Assembly: GCA_003450815.1 (NCBI GenBank)
Contig: DMES01000004.1
Location: 1-35,825, forward strand
DNA: 35,825 bases
From: Elusimicrobiota bacterium
Lineage (GTDB): Bacteria > Elusimicrobiota > Elusimicrobia > Elusimicrobiales > UBA9959
Reading direction: 5' to 3'
Part shown: piece after piece, positions 7,168 through 13,743 of the stretch
How the letters are laid out: each line of letters starts with the position of its first letter
Position numbering within the stretch: position 1 is the first letter of the stretch
Made by a program: the position numbers and the translations under genes
Notes under the pieces: generated by a model
Told to the model about the DNA's origin: nothing
Seen by the model: only the letters and a program-made list of their open reading frames with translations
Database searches by the model: none

Positions 7168-7752
7168 CCTGTGGGGACGATTCCGCCTTGCTCTGTATCG
7201 CTTCCTGAAAAATCTCTATAGATCTAGCGCCTAGATCGCTCGATGATACCGCTGGAAGCCGCTCGCGGGCGCTCGGCACTATACGCGCCTTCGCTCCGCT
7301 CGCTCGCCGCAGGGTGGCCGCGCTTGTCGGCCACTATGCGGCTCCCCCTGTCGTCTTTGGAAGCGGTAGGCCGATCTTATCCGCGAGATGTCGTCGCAGG
7401 CGTGGCCACGCAGCGCGGCCCCGCACTGCTCCTTGCCGCTAGGAAGTGGGTTCGCAGGCTGCCGGCACATAGCCCTGCGCCGGCAGTTCTGCTCCCAAGG
7501 TAGGCTGCATCTTATTGTGTGCACCTCCTTTACGCGGCCGGGTAGCCCGCCCGCACTGCGGTGTCGCTACGCTCCACCCCCGATCCTGCCGGGCAGGCCG
7601 TACAGCGCAGAATTTAATTTTTTTCTTATTTTTAAATTATGGCCACCGGAAAGAAAGAGTTTAAACGGGGGCACCTTGGTTTATTAAAAACCCGCCCAGG
7701 CTCGCTGTTCGCTCGCCATGGCGGGCTTTTCTGTTATTATCATGTAGCCCCC
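7168..7752 (+). repeat. Structured island repeat, copy B
   Basis: The first 90 bp after the stop are nearly identical to copy C, starting CCTGTGGGGACGATTCCGC. They include the perfect hairpin GATCTAG-CGC-CTAGATC. About 130 bp then follows that C lacks, then the shared GAGATGTCGTCGC block, GCCGCTAGGAAGTGG, the hairpin CCTGC-CGG-GCAGG before CGTAC, the AT-rich tract with ATGGCCACCGG, and the terminator hairpin at 7691-7730. Frames in this stretch do not align between copies, so I see no gene here. Confidence 0.75.
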
Positions 7753-7789
7753 GTGGGGAAAGGGGGAGGCTGCAAGTCCCAAGAGCCTC

Positions 7790-7827
7790 GTTTACAGATT
7801 ACTCAACCCATTGAGTAATCTGTAAAC
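7790..7827. promoter_or_regulatory. Perfect 17-bp-arm palindrome with TTACTCA-N6-TGAGTAA
   Basis: Arms of 17 bp (GTTTACAGATTACTCAA and its complement) surround CCCA. The inner part, TTACTCA-N6-TGAGTAA (7799-7818), is repeated exactly, with the same 6-bp spacing, over the -10 box of the downstream AAA gene (8015-8034). The pair would suit a repressor that loops or binds cooperatively. Confidence 0.6.
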
Positions 7828-7894
7828 CTATGCAGTTTCACTTTTCAAAGTAAATTTTGCATAGCAATCTTAGACCTGACAAAAAAGCGCACCA

Positions 7895-7922
7895 CAAATT
7901 AGTAGGCATACCTACTAATCTG
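7895..7922. promoter_or_regulatory. 28-bp dyad, type CAAATTAGTAGG, second copy
   Basis: Arms CAAATTAGTAGG and CCTACTAATCTG flank the centre CATA. The left arm is identical to that of the dyad at 2990-3017. It lies about 100 bp before the AAA ATPase promoter. Confidence 0.5.
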
Positions 7923-7998
7923 CAGAAAGCCCAGTTATCAAGCAATCCTTGAAAACTGCCGCCGACTGTACAACAATACAGACGCCGCTATTTATCTC

Positions 7999-8034
7999 TG
8001 GACAGTGAGTTAATTTACTCAGTATAATGAGTAA
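7999..8034 (+). promoter_or_regulatory. Promoter and operator of AAA/DUF4143 gene
   Basis: The -35 TGGACA (7999-8004) and -10 TATAAT (8023-8028) are 18 bp apart. The dyad TTACTCA-N6-TGAGTAA (8015-8034) covers the -10. The ATG at 8040 is 12 nt after the -10, so the leader is only a few nucleotides long. Confidence 0.7.
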
Positions 8035-8039
8035 ACACT

Positions 8040-9239
8040 ATGACCACCCACAAATTCAAGCGCCCCATCCTAAAAACTATCCACTCAAGGCTGGAAGAAA
8101 AGCGCAGGTTCATACAGGTACTGTCAGGCCCCAGGCAGGCCGGCAAGACGACCCTGATAAGACAATTTATGGCCGGCACCGCCATGCCGCATCACTACGC
8201 CTCGGCCGACGAACCCTCCCTGAGGGACACCTCCTGGATCGAGACACAATGGGAGATAGGCCGCCTGGCCGCTAAGAAAGCCGGAAGAAGTGACGCGCTG
8301 TTCATACTTGACGAGGCGCATAAAGTTCCTAATTGGTCCGAAATGGTTAAGAGACTATGGGATGAGGATGCGGCCTCAGGATGCAATCTCAAGGTCGCTC
8401 TCCTTGGCTCCTCGCCTCTGCTTATACAAAAGGGTCTGACCGAAAGCCTGGCGGGCAGGTTTGAGCTGATCCGGGTTCCGCATTGGTCTTTCGCAGAGAT
8501 GAAGGAAGCGTTCGGCTGGAATCTTGACAAATACCTGTATTTCGGCGGCTATCCCGGCGGCGCGGAACTTATAAAGGACGAGGAGCGTTGGCGCCGTTAT
8601 ATACAGGACTCCCTGGTGGAAACCACGCTTTCGCGAGACATATTGCTGCAAACGCGGGTAGACAAGCCGGCTCTGCTCCGGCAATTGTTCCGCCTTGCCT
8701 GCGACTACTCAGGTCAGATCCTGTCCTACCAGAAGATGTCGGGACAACTACAGGGACAGGGCCACACAGTCACGCTCGCGCATTACCTGGAACTGCTCTC
8801 CGGAGTAGGGATGGTGACCGGGTTGCAAAAATACTCCGGCAGCCGACTGCGCCAGCGCGGCTCAAGCCCCAAACTGCTCGTGCTTAATACCGGGCTCATG
8901 ACCAGCGGGACGGAGCTGACTTTCAAAACAGCCCGGGAGAACCACGACACCTGGGGAAGGCTTGTGGAGTCGGCCGTAGGCGCGCACCTGTTCAATGGCC
9001 TGGCGGGTAGCGGCACAGAACTCCTGTATTGGCGCGAAAGCAGCATGGAAGTGGATTTTGTAATGAAACGCCATGAGCGCCTTATCGCCATAGAAGTTAC
9101 CAGTTCCAGGCGCAAGGACTCAACCCCGGGCATAAATCTTTTTGCCAAGGAGTTCCATCCGCATAAGAAGCTGCTAGTGGGAGGCCAGGGCATCCCACTT
9201 GAGGAGTTCCTCTCCAGGCCGGCGAACCACTGGTTCTGA
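8040..9239 (+). CDS. AAA ATPase with DUF4143 domain
   Basis: A 399-residue member of the AAA_14/DUF4143 family, common in bacterial accessory regions and of uncertain role. Walker A is GPRQAGKTTLIRQF (about residues 30-43) and Walker B FILDEAHKVPNW (about 98-109). The DUF4143 part begins around residue 200 and ends in a PDDEXK-like core with LYWRESSMEVDFVM and IAIEVTSS. The usual Lys of the EVK motif is Thr here, so nuclease activity is doubtful. The start at 8040 follows a strong promoter and is nearly leaderless. An in-frame alternative is not seen; the open frame from 8027 is in another phase. It is the only cargo gene between repeats B and C. Confidence 0.85.
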   Translation: MTTHKFKRPILKTIHSRLEEKRRFIQVLSGPRQAGKTTLIRQFMAGTAMPHHYASADEPSLRDTSWIETQWEIGRLAAKKAGRSDALFILDEAHKVPNWSEMVKRLWDEDAASGCNLKVALLGSSPLLIQKGLTESLAGRFELIRVPHWSFAEMKEAFGWNLDKYLYFGGYPGGAELIKDEERWRRYIQDSLVETTLSRDILLQTRVDKPALLRQLFRLACDYSGQILSYQKMSGQLQGQGHTVTLAHYLELLSGVGMVTGLQKYSGSRLRQRGSSPKLLVLNTGLMTSGTELTFKTARENHDTWGRLVESAVGAHLFNGLAGSGTELLYWRESSMEVDFVMKRHERLIAIEVTSSRRKDSTPGINLFAKEFHPHKKLLVGGQGIPLEEFLSRPANHWF

Positions 9240-9264
9240 TAGCCCCGTTATTATCCATAGTCAA

Positions 9265-9354
9265 ATGAGCAATCCATCTAACAAGGAAAAACCAGCGGCC
9301 CCGCCCGCCGCGGGCCGGGCCGTCAGACGGGTCCACATTATTACTTTCGGTTGA
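9265..9354 (+). pseudogene. Displaced MiaB 5' end, copy C
   Basis: A 29-codon frame from ATG 9265 to TGA 9352, ending VRRVHIITFG-stop. It keeps the MiaB residues exactly although several codons differ silently from the intact gene (ATC/ATT, ACA/ACT, GGC/GGT), so it once evolved under protein-coding constraint. The Lys/Pro/Ala-rich N-terminus is MiaB-extension-like. It starts 25 bp after the AAA gene. Confidence 0.65.
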
Positions 9355-9490
9355 CCTGTGGGGACGATTCCGCATTACTCTGTATCGGTTCCTAAAAAAT
9401 CTCTATAGATCTAGCGCCTAGATCGCTCGATGATGCCGCGAGATGTCGTCGCGGGCGTGGCCACGATGCGCGGCCCCGCACCGCTCCTCT
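9355..9490 (+). repeat. Structured island repeat, copy C, left part
   Basis: Nearly identical to copy B for the first 75 bp, including the GATCTAG-CGC-CTAGATC hairpin. It then joins directly to the GAGATGTCGTCGCGGGCG block and GCGCGGCCCCGCACCGCTCCT, where similarity stops. The rest of the copy resumes at about 11040, beyond the IS110 element, with roughly 25 bp of overlap. Confidence 0.7.
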
Positions 9491-9499
9491 GCACCGCGA

Positions 9500-9935
9500 G
9501 AAGCCGCACGGTCGGCCACTCATTAGAGGTCCCCGTGTCAAGAGGCAAAGCCTTCCCGCCCACAGATTGTGGTTGCTCATTTTTAAATCTATTCCATTCC
9601 GCCGCTCAAGGTTTATACGCGTCCGGGTTCTCTTTTAGTATGGTTGCGGACGAAGCCGCACCAGCCACTCATCAGGATCAAGACTGCGACGATACATCTG
9701 CCGCAGCCCCTGCCCTCTATTCGAAGGCCCAGAAAACCGTTGGTTCCCTGCCGTGTCCATTAAATGGCGGTCTACGCCGCTCACAATTTTATGGCTTACG
9801 ACTTACGTCGAGCCAGCCTTTGGTTGGTTCACGGCCGAGGCGTCTTCGCCTAAAACAGCGGGTGTAGGAAGCGGCTAATCACACCGGTTGGTTGTACCAC
9901 GCCGACCATGAGCTCGCTTCCTACACTTAAATCCA
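9500..9935 (-). ncRNA. Candidate bridge-RNA region of the IS110 element
   Basis: A long non-coding end beside the transposase 3' end. It contains the perfect 12-bp stem GTGTAGGAAGCG (9862-9873) / CGCTTCCTACAC (9915-9926) with a 41-nt loop, and the tight hairpin AGGCG-TCTT-CGCCT just to its left. IS110-family elements encode a structured bridge RNA in a non-coding end; position and structure fit this. No guide loops were matched to the target. Confidence 0.4.
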
Positions 9936-10955
9936 TTATGCAAAAGCCCGCGCTTCATCGAAAGGCGTTTGGTCCTTGATCACGTGATAACAGGCGCGAG
10001 CCAACTTGTGCGCCACCGCCTTGGCCGCGACAAACTTATTTGTCTTCGCCTGTTTGCGCTGATAGAATTTCCTGATTCGCTCATTGTAGCGCACAGCATA
10101 ATGCGCTGCTTCGATAAACGCCCAGGCTAAATACTTGTTCCCGTTCTTGCGATTACCCTCGCCCTTCTTCTTACCGTTGCTCCAGCGCGAACTAGCGACG
10201 CAACGGGCATACGAAGCGAATTGTCCGACCCTCGCAAAACGTTCCATGCTGCCCGCCTCATACATAATAGTCATCCCGAGCATCTCCCCAATACCGTGAA
10301 CCGTCAGCAGCTTTCTGAACTCCGGCTTAAGCCTTGCCTTCCCAAGGATCACTCGTTCAAGTTCCGCTATCTGCTCGTTCAGGCAACGCAACACCACCAG
10401 GCTGCTTTTTATCGCCAATGCCAGCGTATCGTCTCCGCCGCAAATCCGCCCGATCGCCGCATCATCAAGTTTTACTATAGCGGCCCCCGCTATCCCTTTC
10501 CCGCTGTTACGGATAACCAGGTTTTGAATGCTAAGGATATGCACGGTGTGATTGCGTACCAGTTGGGCGCGCTTGCGCAATAAGTCCCGCACCGCACGCT
10601 CTTGTTTCGGGTAAATATAGCCGGTAGGCAGGATCCCAAGCCGCAGCAGGTGAGCCAGATGCCGGGCGTCGTGTTCATCCGAACTATATTTAAGTCCATC
10701 GTATGTTTTTACCGCCACAGTGTTCACCAACTTCACGGTGTAACCCGCTTCCATAAGTCCGTCGACCAGCCAGTACCAGTTATATGTCGATTCCACGGCT
10801 ATCGCCTGTATGTTTTTCCTGTGCGGAGCCAGTTGCTTCAGAATAACCTTTAAGTCATTCGGATGGCGCTGCTCATACATCGCTTTATCGTTTTCGTCCA
10901 GGATTGCCAGCACGCTGTTGTTGGAATGCAGGTCGATTCCTACGTATAATCTCAT
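9936..10955 (-). CDS. IS110-family DEDD transposase
   Basis: A 339-residue, full-length IS110-type recombinase. The N-terminal RuvC-like DEDD domain shows YVGIDLHSNN (Asp), AIAVESTYNW (Glu) and SSDEHDARHLAHLLR (Asp, Asp). The C-terminal Transposase_20 domain has LLTVHGIGEMLGMTIMYEAG and a SSRWSNGKKKGEGNRKNGNK stretch with the expected serine region of the second active site. No frameshift or stop is seen, so it may be active. A GAGGAG ribosome binding site lies before the ATG. It is buried in one arm of a hairpin (10964-11021), which could limit translation from read-through transcripts. Confidence 0.9.
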   Translation of the reverse strand: MRLYVGIDLHSNNSVLAILDENDKAMYEQRHPNDLKVILKQLAPHRKNIQAIAVESTYNWYWLVDGLMEAGYTVKLVNTVAVKTYDGLKYSSDEHDARHLAHLLRLGILPTGYIYPKQERAVRDLLRKRAQLVRNHTVHILSIQNLVIRNSGKGIAGAAIVKLDDAAIGRICGGDDTLALAIKSSLVVLRCLNEQIAELERVILGKARLKPEFRKLLTVHGIGEMLGMTIMYEAGSMERFARVGQFASYARCVASSRWSNGKKKGEGNRKNGNKYLAWAFIEAAHYAVRYNERIRKFYQRKQAKTNKFVAAKAVAHKLARACYHVIKDQTPFDEARAFA

Positions 10956-10963
10956 AAGTGTCT

Positions 10964-11021
10964 CCTCCTCAGGTTTGGGATATGCTTCTCGATAAAGCTA
11001 TATTACCAAACCTGTGGGAGG
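10964..11021 (-). promoter_or_regulatory. Hairpin covering the transposase ribosome binding site
   Basis: CAGGTTTGG (10970-10978) pairs perfectly with CCAAACCTG (11006-11014), and CTCC-type outer bases pair with GGGAGG with a bulge. On the minus strand the transposase GAGGAG lies within the stem. Sequestration of transposase start signals against outside transcription is a common IS safeguard. Confidence 0.45.
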
Positions 11022-11036
11022 GGACCTCTAGATGAT

Positions 11037-11346
11037 TATCACGCGGCGCGGCCGCCCATGCTCGCCGCTAGGAAGTGGATTCGCAGGCTCGGCACGTTGC
11101 GCCTCGCACTGCTCCAGCGGTAGGCGGCATCTTATTGTGCACCTCCTATGCGCGGCTGGCGGCCAGCCGCTCCCGGCCTGCCAGAGGCAGACCGTACGGC
11201 CCCGCATTTAATTTTTTTATTATGTTTTTGTTTTATGGCCACCGGAGCAGAAAGAATTTAAGCCGGGGGCCACCGGCTGAATAAAACACCGCCGCAGCTC
11301 TCTCCGCTCGCCGGGCGGTATTTTCTGTTATTATCATGTCGCCCCC
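11037..11346 (+). repeat. Structured island repeat, copy C, right part
   Basis: It shares GCCGCTAGGAAGTGG, CATCTTATTGTG-CACCTCC, the hairpin before CCGTAC, the AT-rich tract, ATGGCCACCGG and the terminator with copy B. It also has the perfect hairpin GCGGCTGG-CGG-CCAGCCGC. The terminator arms are ACCGCC (11288-11293) and GGCGGT (11314-11319), a paired C-G to A-T change relative to copies A, B and D. The last 5 bases are TGTCG before CCCCC instead of TGTAG. Confidence 0.7.
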
Positions 11347-11488
11347 GGAAGAGGGGGAAAGAACCACAACAAGGAAGCTAAGGCCGGGACAGCCCGGACA
11401 AGCCGGGCAGACCCGGACCTTAGCCGCCTTATATGGCCCTGTCCTTATGGAACAGTATTTTAACCCGCCTAATTTAATTTTCACACCC
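11347..11488. other. Gene-free stretch with imperfect hairpin
   Basis: GCTAAGG (11377-11383) and CCTTAGC (11418-11424) enclose several CCGGG/CCCGG words. An open frame runs through here from 11336, but it overlaps the tail of the repeat and resembles no protein. I see no supported gene. Confidence 0.4.
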
Positions 11489-11521
11489 CGACATGACGGT
11501 GTCGCGTTGATGTTCTATAAT
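11489..11521 (+). promoter_or_regulatory. CGACA-N6-TGTCG operator and promoter, second copy
   Basis: The dyad CGACA-N6-TGTCG (11489-11504) continues into CGCGTTG and the -10 TATAAT (11516-11521). The distance from the dyad to the -10 is identical to that at 4413-4445. It would drive the RhuM gene with a leader of about 175 nt, or an unrecognised short gene in between. Confidence 0.55.
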
Positions 11522-11703
11522 ATCTATATAGATGCGGCTTTAAATTGGAAATTGGCCGTGAAGGCAAGGATAATCGAAGAGAGTTCAGTTGTCAAGGAAT
11601 ACTTGACGACTCCACCTAAGTGGCAGACTATCTAATTTAGAACCATTTTCCTGACGCCAGGAGAATGGTCCCAAGACGGAGTACATATAAATGTGAGGGA
11701 CAT

Positions 11704-12738
11704 ATGACCAACGGCGACAAAGACCCACGCAAACAAAACCCCATAGTTCTCTATACTGCGCCAGACGGCAAAGTTACGGTAAATGTTTATTTTGCAAAAG
11801 ACAATTTCTGGCTTACCCAGAAAACCATGGCGGAATTATTTGGTGTTACAGTTGCCTCAGTTTTCAGACATCTTAAGAATATTTATGCCAGCGGTGAATT
11901 AGAGAAAGAGGCAACTATTTCAAAAATTGAAATAGTTCAAAATGAAGGGGACCGGCAAATATCACGTGAAATTGAGTTTTATAATCTGGACGCCGTTATT
12001 GCTGTCGGTTATCGTGTAAACTCGGCAAAAGCCACCCATTTCCGCATTTGGGCCACAAATACATTACGCGAATACATAGTTAAAGGTTTCGTCCTTAATG
12101 ACCAGATGCTAAAGAACGGAAGACCGTTCGGCAAAGACTATTTTGATGAATTACTGGAGAAAATACGCGAGATTCGCGCCAGCGAGCGGCGCGCTTATCA
12201 AAAGATAGCTGATGTTTTTGAGCAGTGCAGCAGCGACTATCAAGGCAACAGCGAAGAAACCCAGCTTTTCTACAGGATTGTACAAAACAAATTGCACTTT
12301 GCCGTTACCGGCCACACTGCCGCAGAAATTATATATAACCGCGCGGACAGCAAAAAGCCTTTTATGGGGATGACAACCTGGAAGAACGCGCCAAAAGACA
12401 AAATTCATAAAAGCGATGTGACCATAGCGAAAAACTATCTGAACAAAACGGAAATTTCCAAGCTGGACAGGCTGGTAGGGATGTTTATTGATTTCGCTGA
12501 GTTGAGAGCGTTGAACCAGAAGGTTATGACAATGAAAGACTGGCTCGGGTATGTGGAGAAGTTCCTTAACTATACAGATCAAAAAAGTCTGCCGAGTGCG
12601 GGCCAGATCTCTCACGATAAAGCGGAAGCAAAAGCCCATTCCGAATATGAAAAGTTCAGGATTCAGCAGGACCGGGACTATATTTCAGATTTTGACAAAG
12701 CGTTCGCTAAATATTTAAAGGGCAGTGATGAAAAATAA
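11704..12738 (+). CDS. RhuM-family protein
   Basis: A 344-residue protein of the RhuM (virulence RhuM/YhaV-neighbour) family, frequent in defence islands and pathogenicity islands; its mechanism is not established. The N-terminus contains FWLTQKTMAELFGVTVASVFRHLKNIY, a phage-antirepressor/HTH-like stretch typical of the family. Next come REIEFYNLDAVIAVGYRVNS and FRIWATNTLREYIVKGF, both hallmark motifs. The C-terminal half has VTGHTAAEIIYNRAD-SKKPFMGM, also found in the family. I start at ATG 11704 because GAGGGACAT precedes it; the frame is open upstream to 11665. It is followed after 16 bp by a truncated DUF5131 gene, the same neighbour order as DUF1016-DUF5131 at 4738-6554. Confidence 0.85.
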   Translation: MTNGDKDPRKQNPIVLYTAPDGKVTVNVYFAKDNFWLTQKTMAELFGVTVASVFRHLKNIYASGELEKEATISKIEIVQNEGDRQISREIEFYNLDAVIAVGYRVNSAKATHFRIWATNTLREYIVKGFVLNDQMLKNGRPFGKDYFDELLEKIREIRASERRAYQKIADVFEQCSSDYQGNSEETQLFYRIVQNKLHFAVTGHTAAEIIYNRADSKKPFMGMTTWKNAPKDKIHKSDVTIAKNYLNKTEISKLDRLVGMFIDFAELRALNQKVMTMKDWLGYVEKFLNYTDQKSLPSAGQISHDKAEAKAHSEYEKFRIQQDRDYISDFDKAFAKYLKGSDEK

Positions 12739-12754
12739 GGAACATTGACAAGGA

Positions 12755-12997
12755 ATGTCACTAAACTCTGCTATTGAATGGACGGAAGCCACCTGGAACC
12801 CGGTAACCGGCTGCACTAAGATAAGTGACGGTTGCCTTAACTGCTATGCCGCGCGTATGACGCGCCGGCTTAAGGCAATGGGCTCGGCCAATTATAAAAA
12901 CGGATTTAAGCTTACTGTCCACAGGGATTCCCTACAGTTGCCACTAAAGTGGAATAAGCCGCAGCTTATCTTCGTAAACTCCACCTTGGTTAATTAA
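12755..12997 (+). pseudogene. Truncated DUF5131 copy 2
   Basis: The first 76 residues match the intact DUF5131 protein at 5832 closely (IEWTEATWNPVTGC, the three-Cys cluster, FKLTVHRDSL, IFVNS). At about 12983 the sequence switches abruptly into the tail of the island repeat (copy D), adding TLVN and a stop. More than two thirds of the protein is lost, including all C-terminal motifs. The break lies inside the codon for the Ser/Met pair of IFVNS-MSD. Deletion between this gene and a repeat copy is the simplest explanation. Confidence 0.85.
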
Positions 12998-13075
12998 AAA
13001 CCCGCCCAGGCTCGCTGTTCGCTCGCCCTGGCGGGCTTTTCTGTTACTGTTATGTAACCCTCGTGGGGAAAGGGA
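12983..13075 (+). repeat. Structured island repeat, copy D (tail only)
   Basis: Only the last part of the repeat is present: CACCTTGGTT, TAATTAAAAA, the terminator hairpin at 13001-13040 (same arms as A and B), then TTTTCTGTTACTGTTATGTA and CGTGGGGAAAGGG as in B. Its left end is fused to the truncated DUF5131 gene. Confidence 0.75.
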
Positions 13076-13130
13076 AAGAGTGTAAGCGGAAACATTATAT
13101 ATGCGGTGGCCCAAGAATCTCTGGCTATAA

Positions 13131-13153
13131 GAAATTCGGGAATTCCGAATTTC
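13131..13153. other. Perfect 9-bp stem-loop
   Basis: Arms GAAATTCGG and CCGAATTTC flank the loop GAATT, lying between repeat D and the AbiE-like operator. The same loop occurs in the hairpin at 6617-6643. Confidence 0.45.
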
Positions 13154-13167
13154 CTAACCCCGTCCAT

Positions 13168-13206
13168 ATATTGCATATTGCAATATGTAATATCTTCTGC
13201 TATACT
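13168..13206 (+). promoter_or_regulatory. Palindromic operator and promoter of AbiE-like pair 2
   Basis: A 26-bp palindrome at 13168-13193 matches that at 3030-3055 except for one base (ATGTAAT for ATGCAAT). It includes the -35 TTGCAA (13178-13183). The -10 TATACT is at 13201-13206, spacer 17 bp, and the ATG at 13213 implies a leaderless transcript. Confidence 0.75.
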
Positions 13207-13212
13207 ATAACC

Positions 13213-13743
13213 ATGAGACCATTTAACAGCATAAAACCGCAGGATATAGTCATCCTCCTGAAGCTGGTAGCACTAGGCGACAGGAAGTGGCGCCACATGG
13301 ATCTGGTAGCGGCACTGGGCCTGTCCCAAACCGAGATCAGCTTCTCGCTGAACCGCTGCCGCACGGCAGGTTTCCTTGATTCAGCCAAAAAGAAGGTCAT
13401 GAAGGCGGCCCTGCTGGAATTCCTGGTGCACGGCCTTAAATATGTTTTCCCGGCAAGGCCCGGCCCTATTTCCAGGGGTATTCCCACGGCCCATTCCGCA
13501 GCCCCGCTGGAAGGGCGTATTGTGGCATCCGCGGATGAGATTTACGTCTGGCCCTATGATAACGGCAGGGTGCGCGGCCAGTCCATAGAGCCCCTTTACG
13601 ATAAAGCCCCTCTGGCGGCAGAGAAGGACAAGGCGCTGTATGAACTACTGGCGCTCGTTGACGCCGTCAGGGCCGGCCGAGCCCGCGAGCAGGCCATGGC
13701 CGTACGGGAACTTGAGGCGCGCCTCGGGAAGGCCGGAGAATGA
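13213..13743 (+). CDS. HTH antitoxin-like protein of AbiE-like pair, copy 2
   Basis: A 176-residue paralogue of the protein at 3075, closely similar throughout. The winged-helix region has HMDLVAALGLSQTEISFSLN. The middle segment PARPGPISRGIPTAHSAAPL and the helical end AREQAMAVRELEARLGKAGE follow. Here the gene ends properly with a 4-bp ATGA overlap onto the nucleotidyltransferase gene, as expected for a coupled toxin-antitoxin operon. The palindrome over its promoter suggests autorepression, as described for AbiEi antitoxins. The assignment to the AbiE type rests on gene order, HTH and partner, since I cannot run a profile search. Confidence 0.75.
   Translation: MRPFNSIKPQDIVILLKLVALGDRKWRHMDLVAALGLSQTEISFSLNRCRTAGFLDSAKKKVMKAALLEFLVHGLKYVFPARPGPISRGIPTAHSAAPLEGRIVASADEIYVWPYDNGRVRGQSIEPLYDKAPLAAEKDKALYELLALVDAVRAGRAREQAMAVRELEARLGKAGE

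Larger units (their letters stand above)
9495..11036 (-). mobile_element. IS110-family insertion sequence
   Basis: It consists of the transposase gene on the minus strand plus about 440 bp of non-coding DNA on its 3' side and about 80 bp on its 5' side. It separates the two parts of repeat C, so it probably inserted in that repeat. IS110 elements lack classical inverted repeats and make no reliable target duplication, so the ends are approximate (within about 15 bp). Placement of the long non-coding end downstream of the gene resembles the IS1111 subgroup. Confidence 0.75.

Noticed and set aside
1466..9354. TGA at the MiaB Cys codon read as selenocysteine
   Set aside because: Frames after the TGA stop again within 20 codons, do not continue into MiaB sequence, and no SECIS-like hairpin is placed the same way in all three copies.
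1523..9867. Frames with PRDVVAGVA-like peptides in repeats A, B and C as a protein family
   Set aside because: Similarity is limited to one DNA block, frames diverge by indels after it, and substitutions show no codon pattern. The block is part of a structured non-coding repeat.
11336..11635. A 99-codon frame before RhuM
   Set aside because: It starts inside the repeat tail, runs through an inverted repeat and the operator/promoter at 11489-11521, and looks like no known protein.
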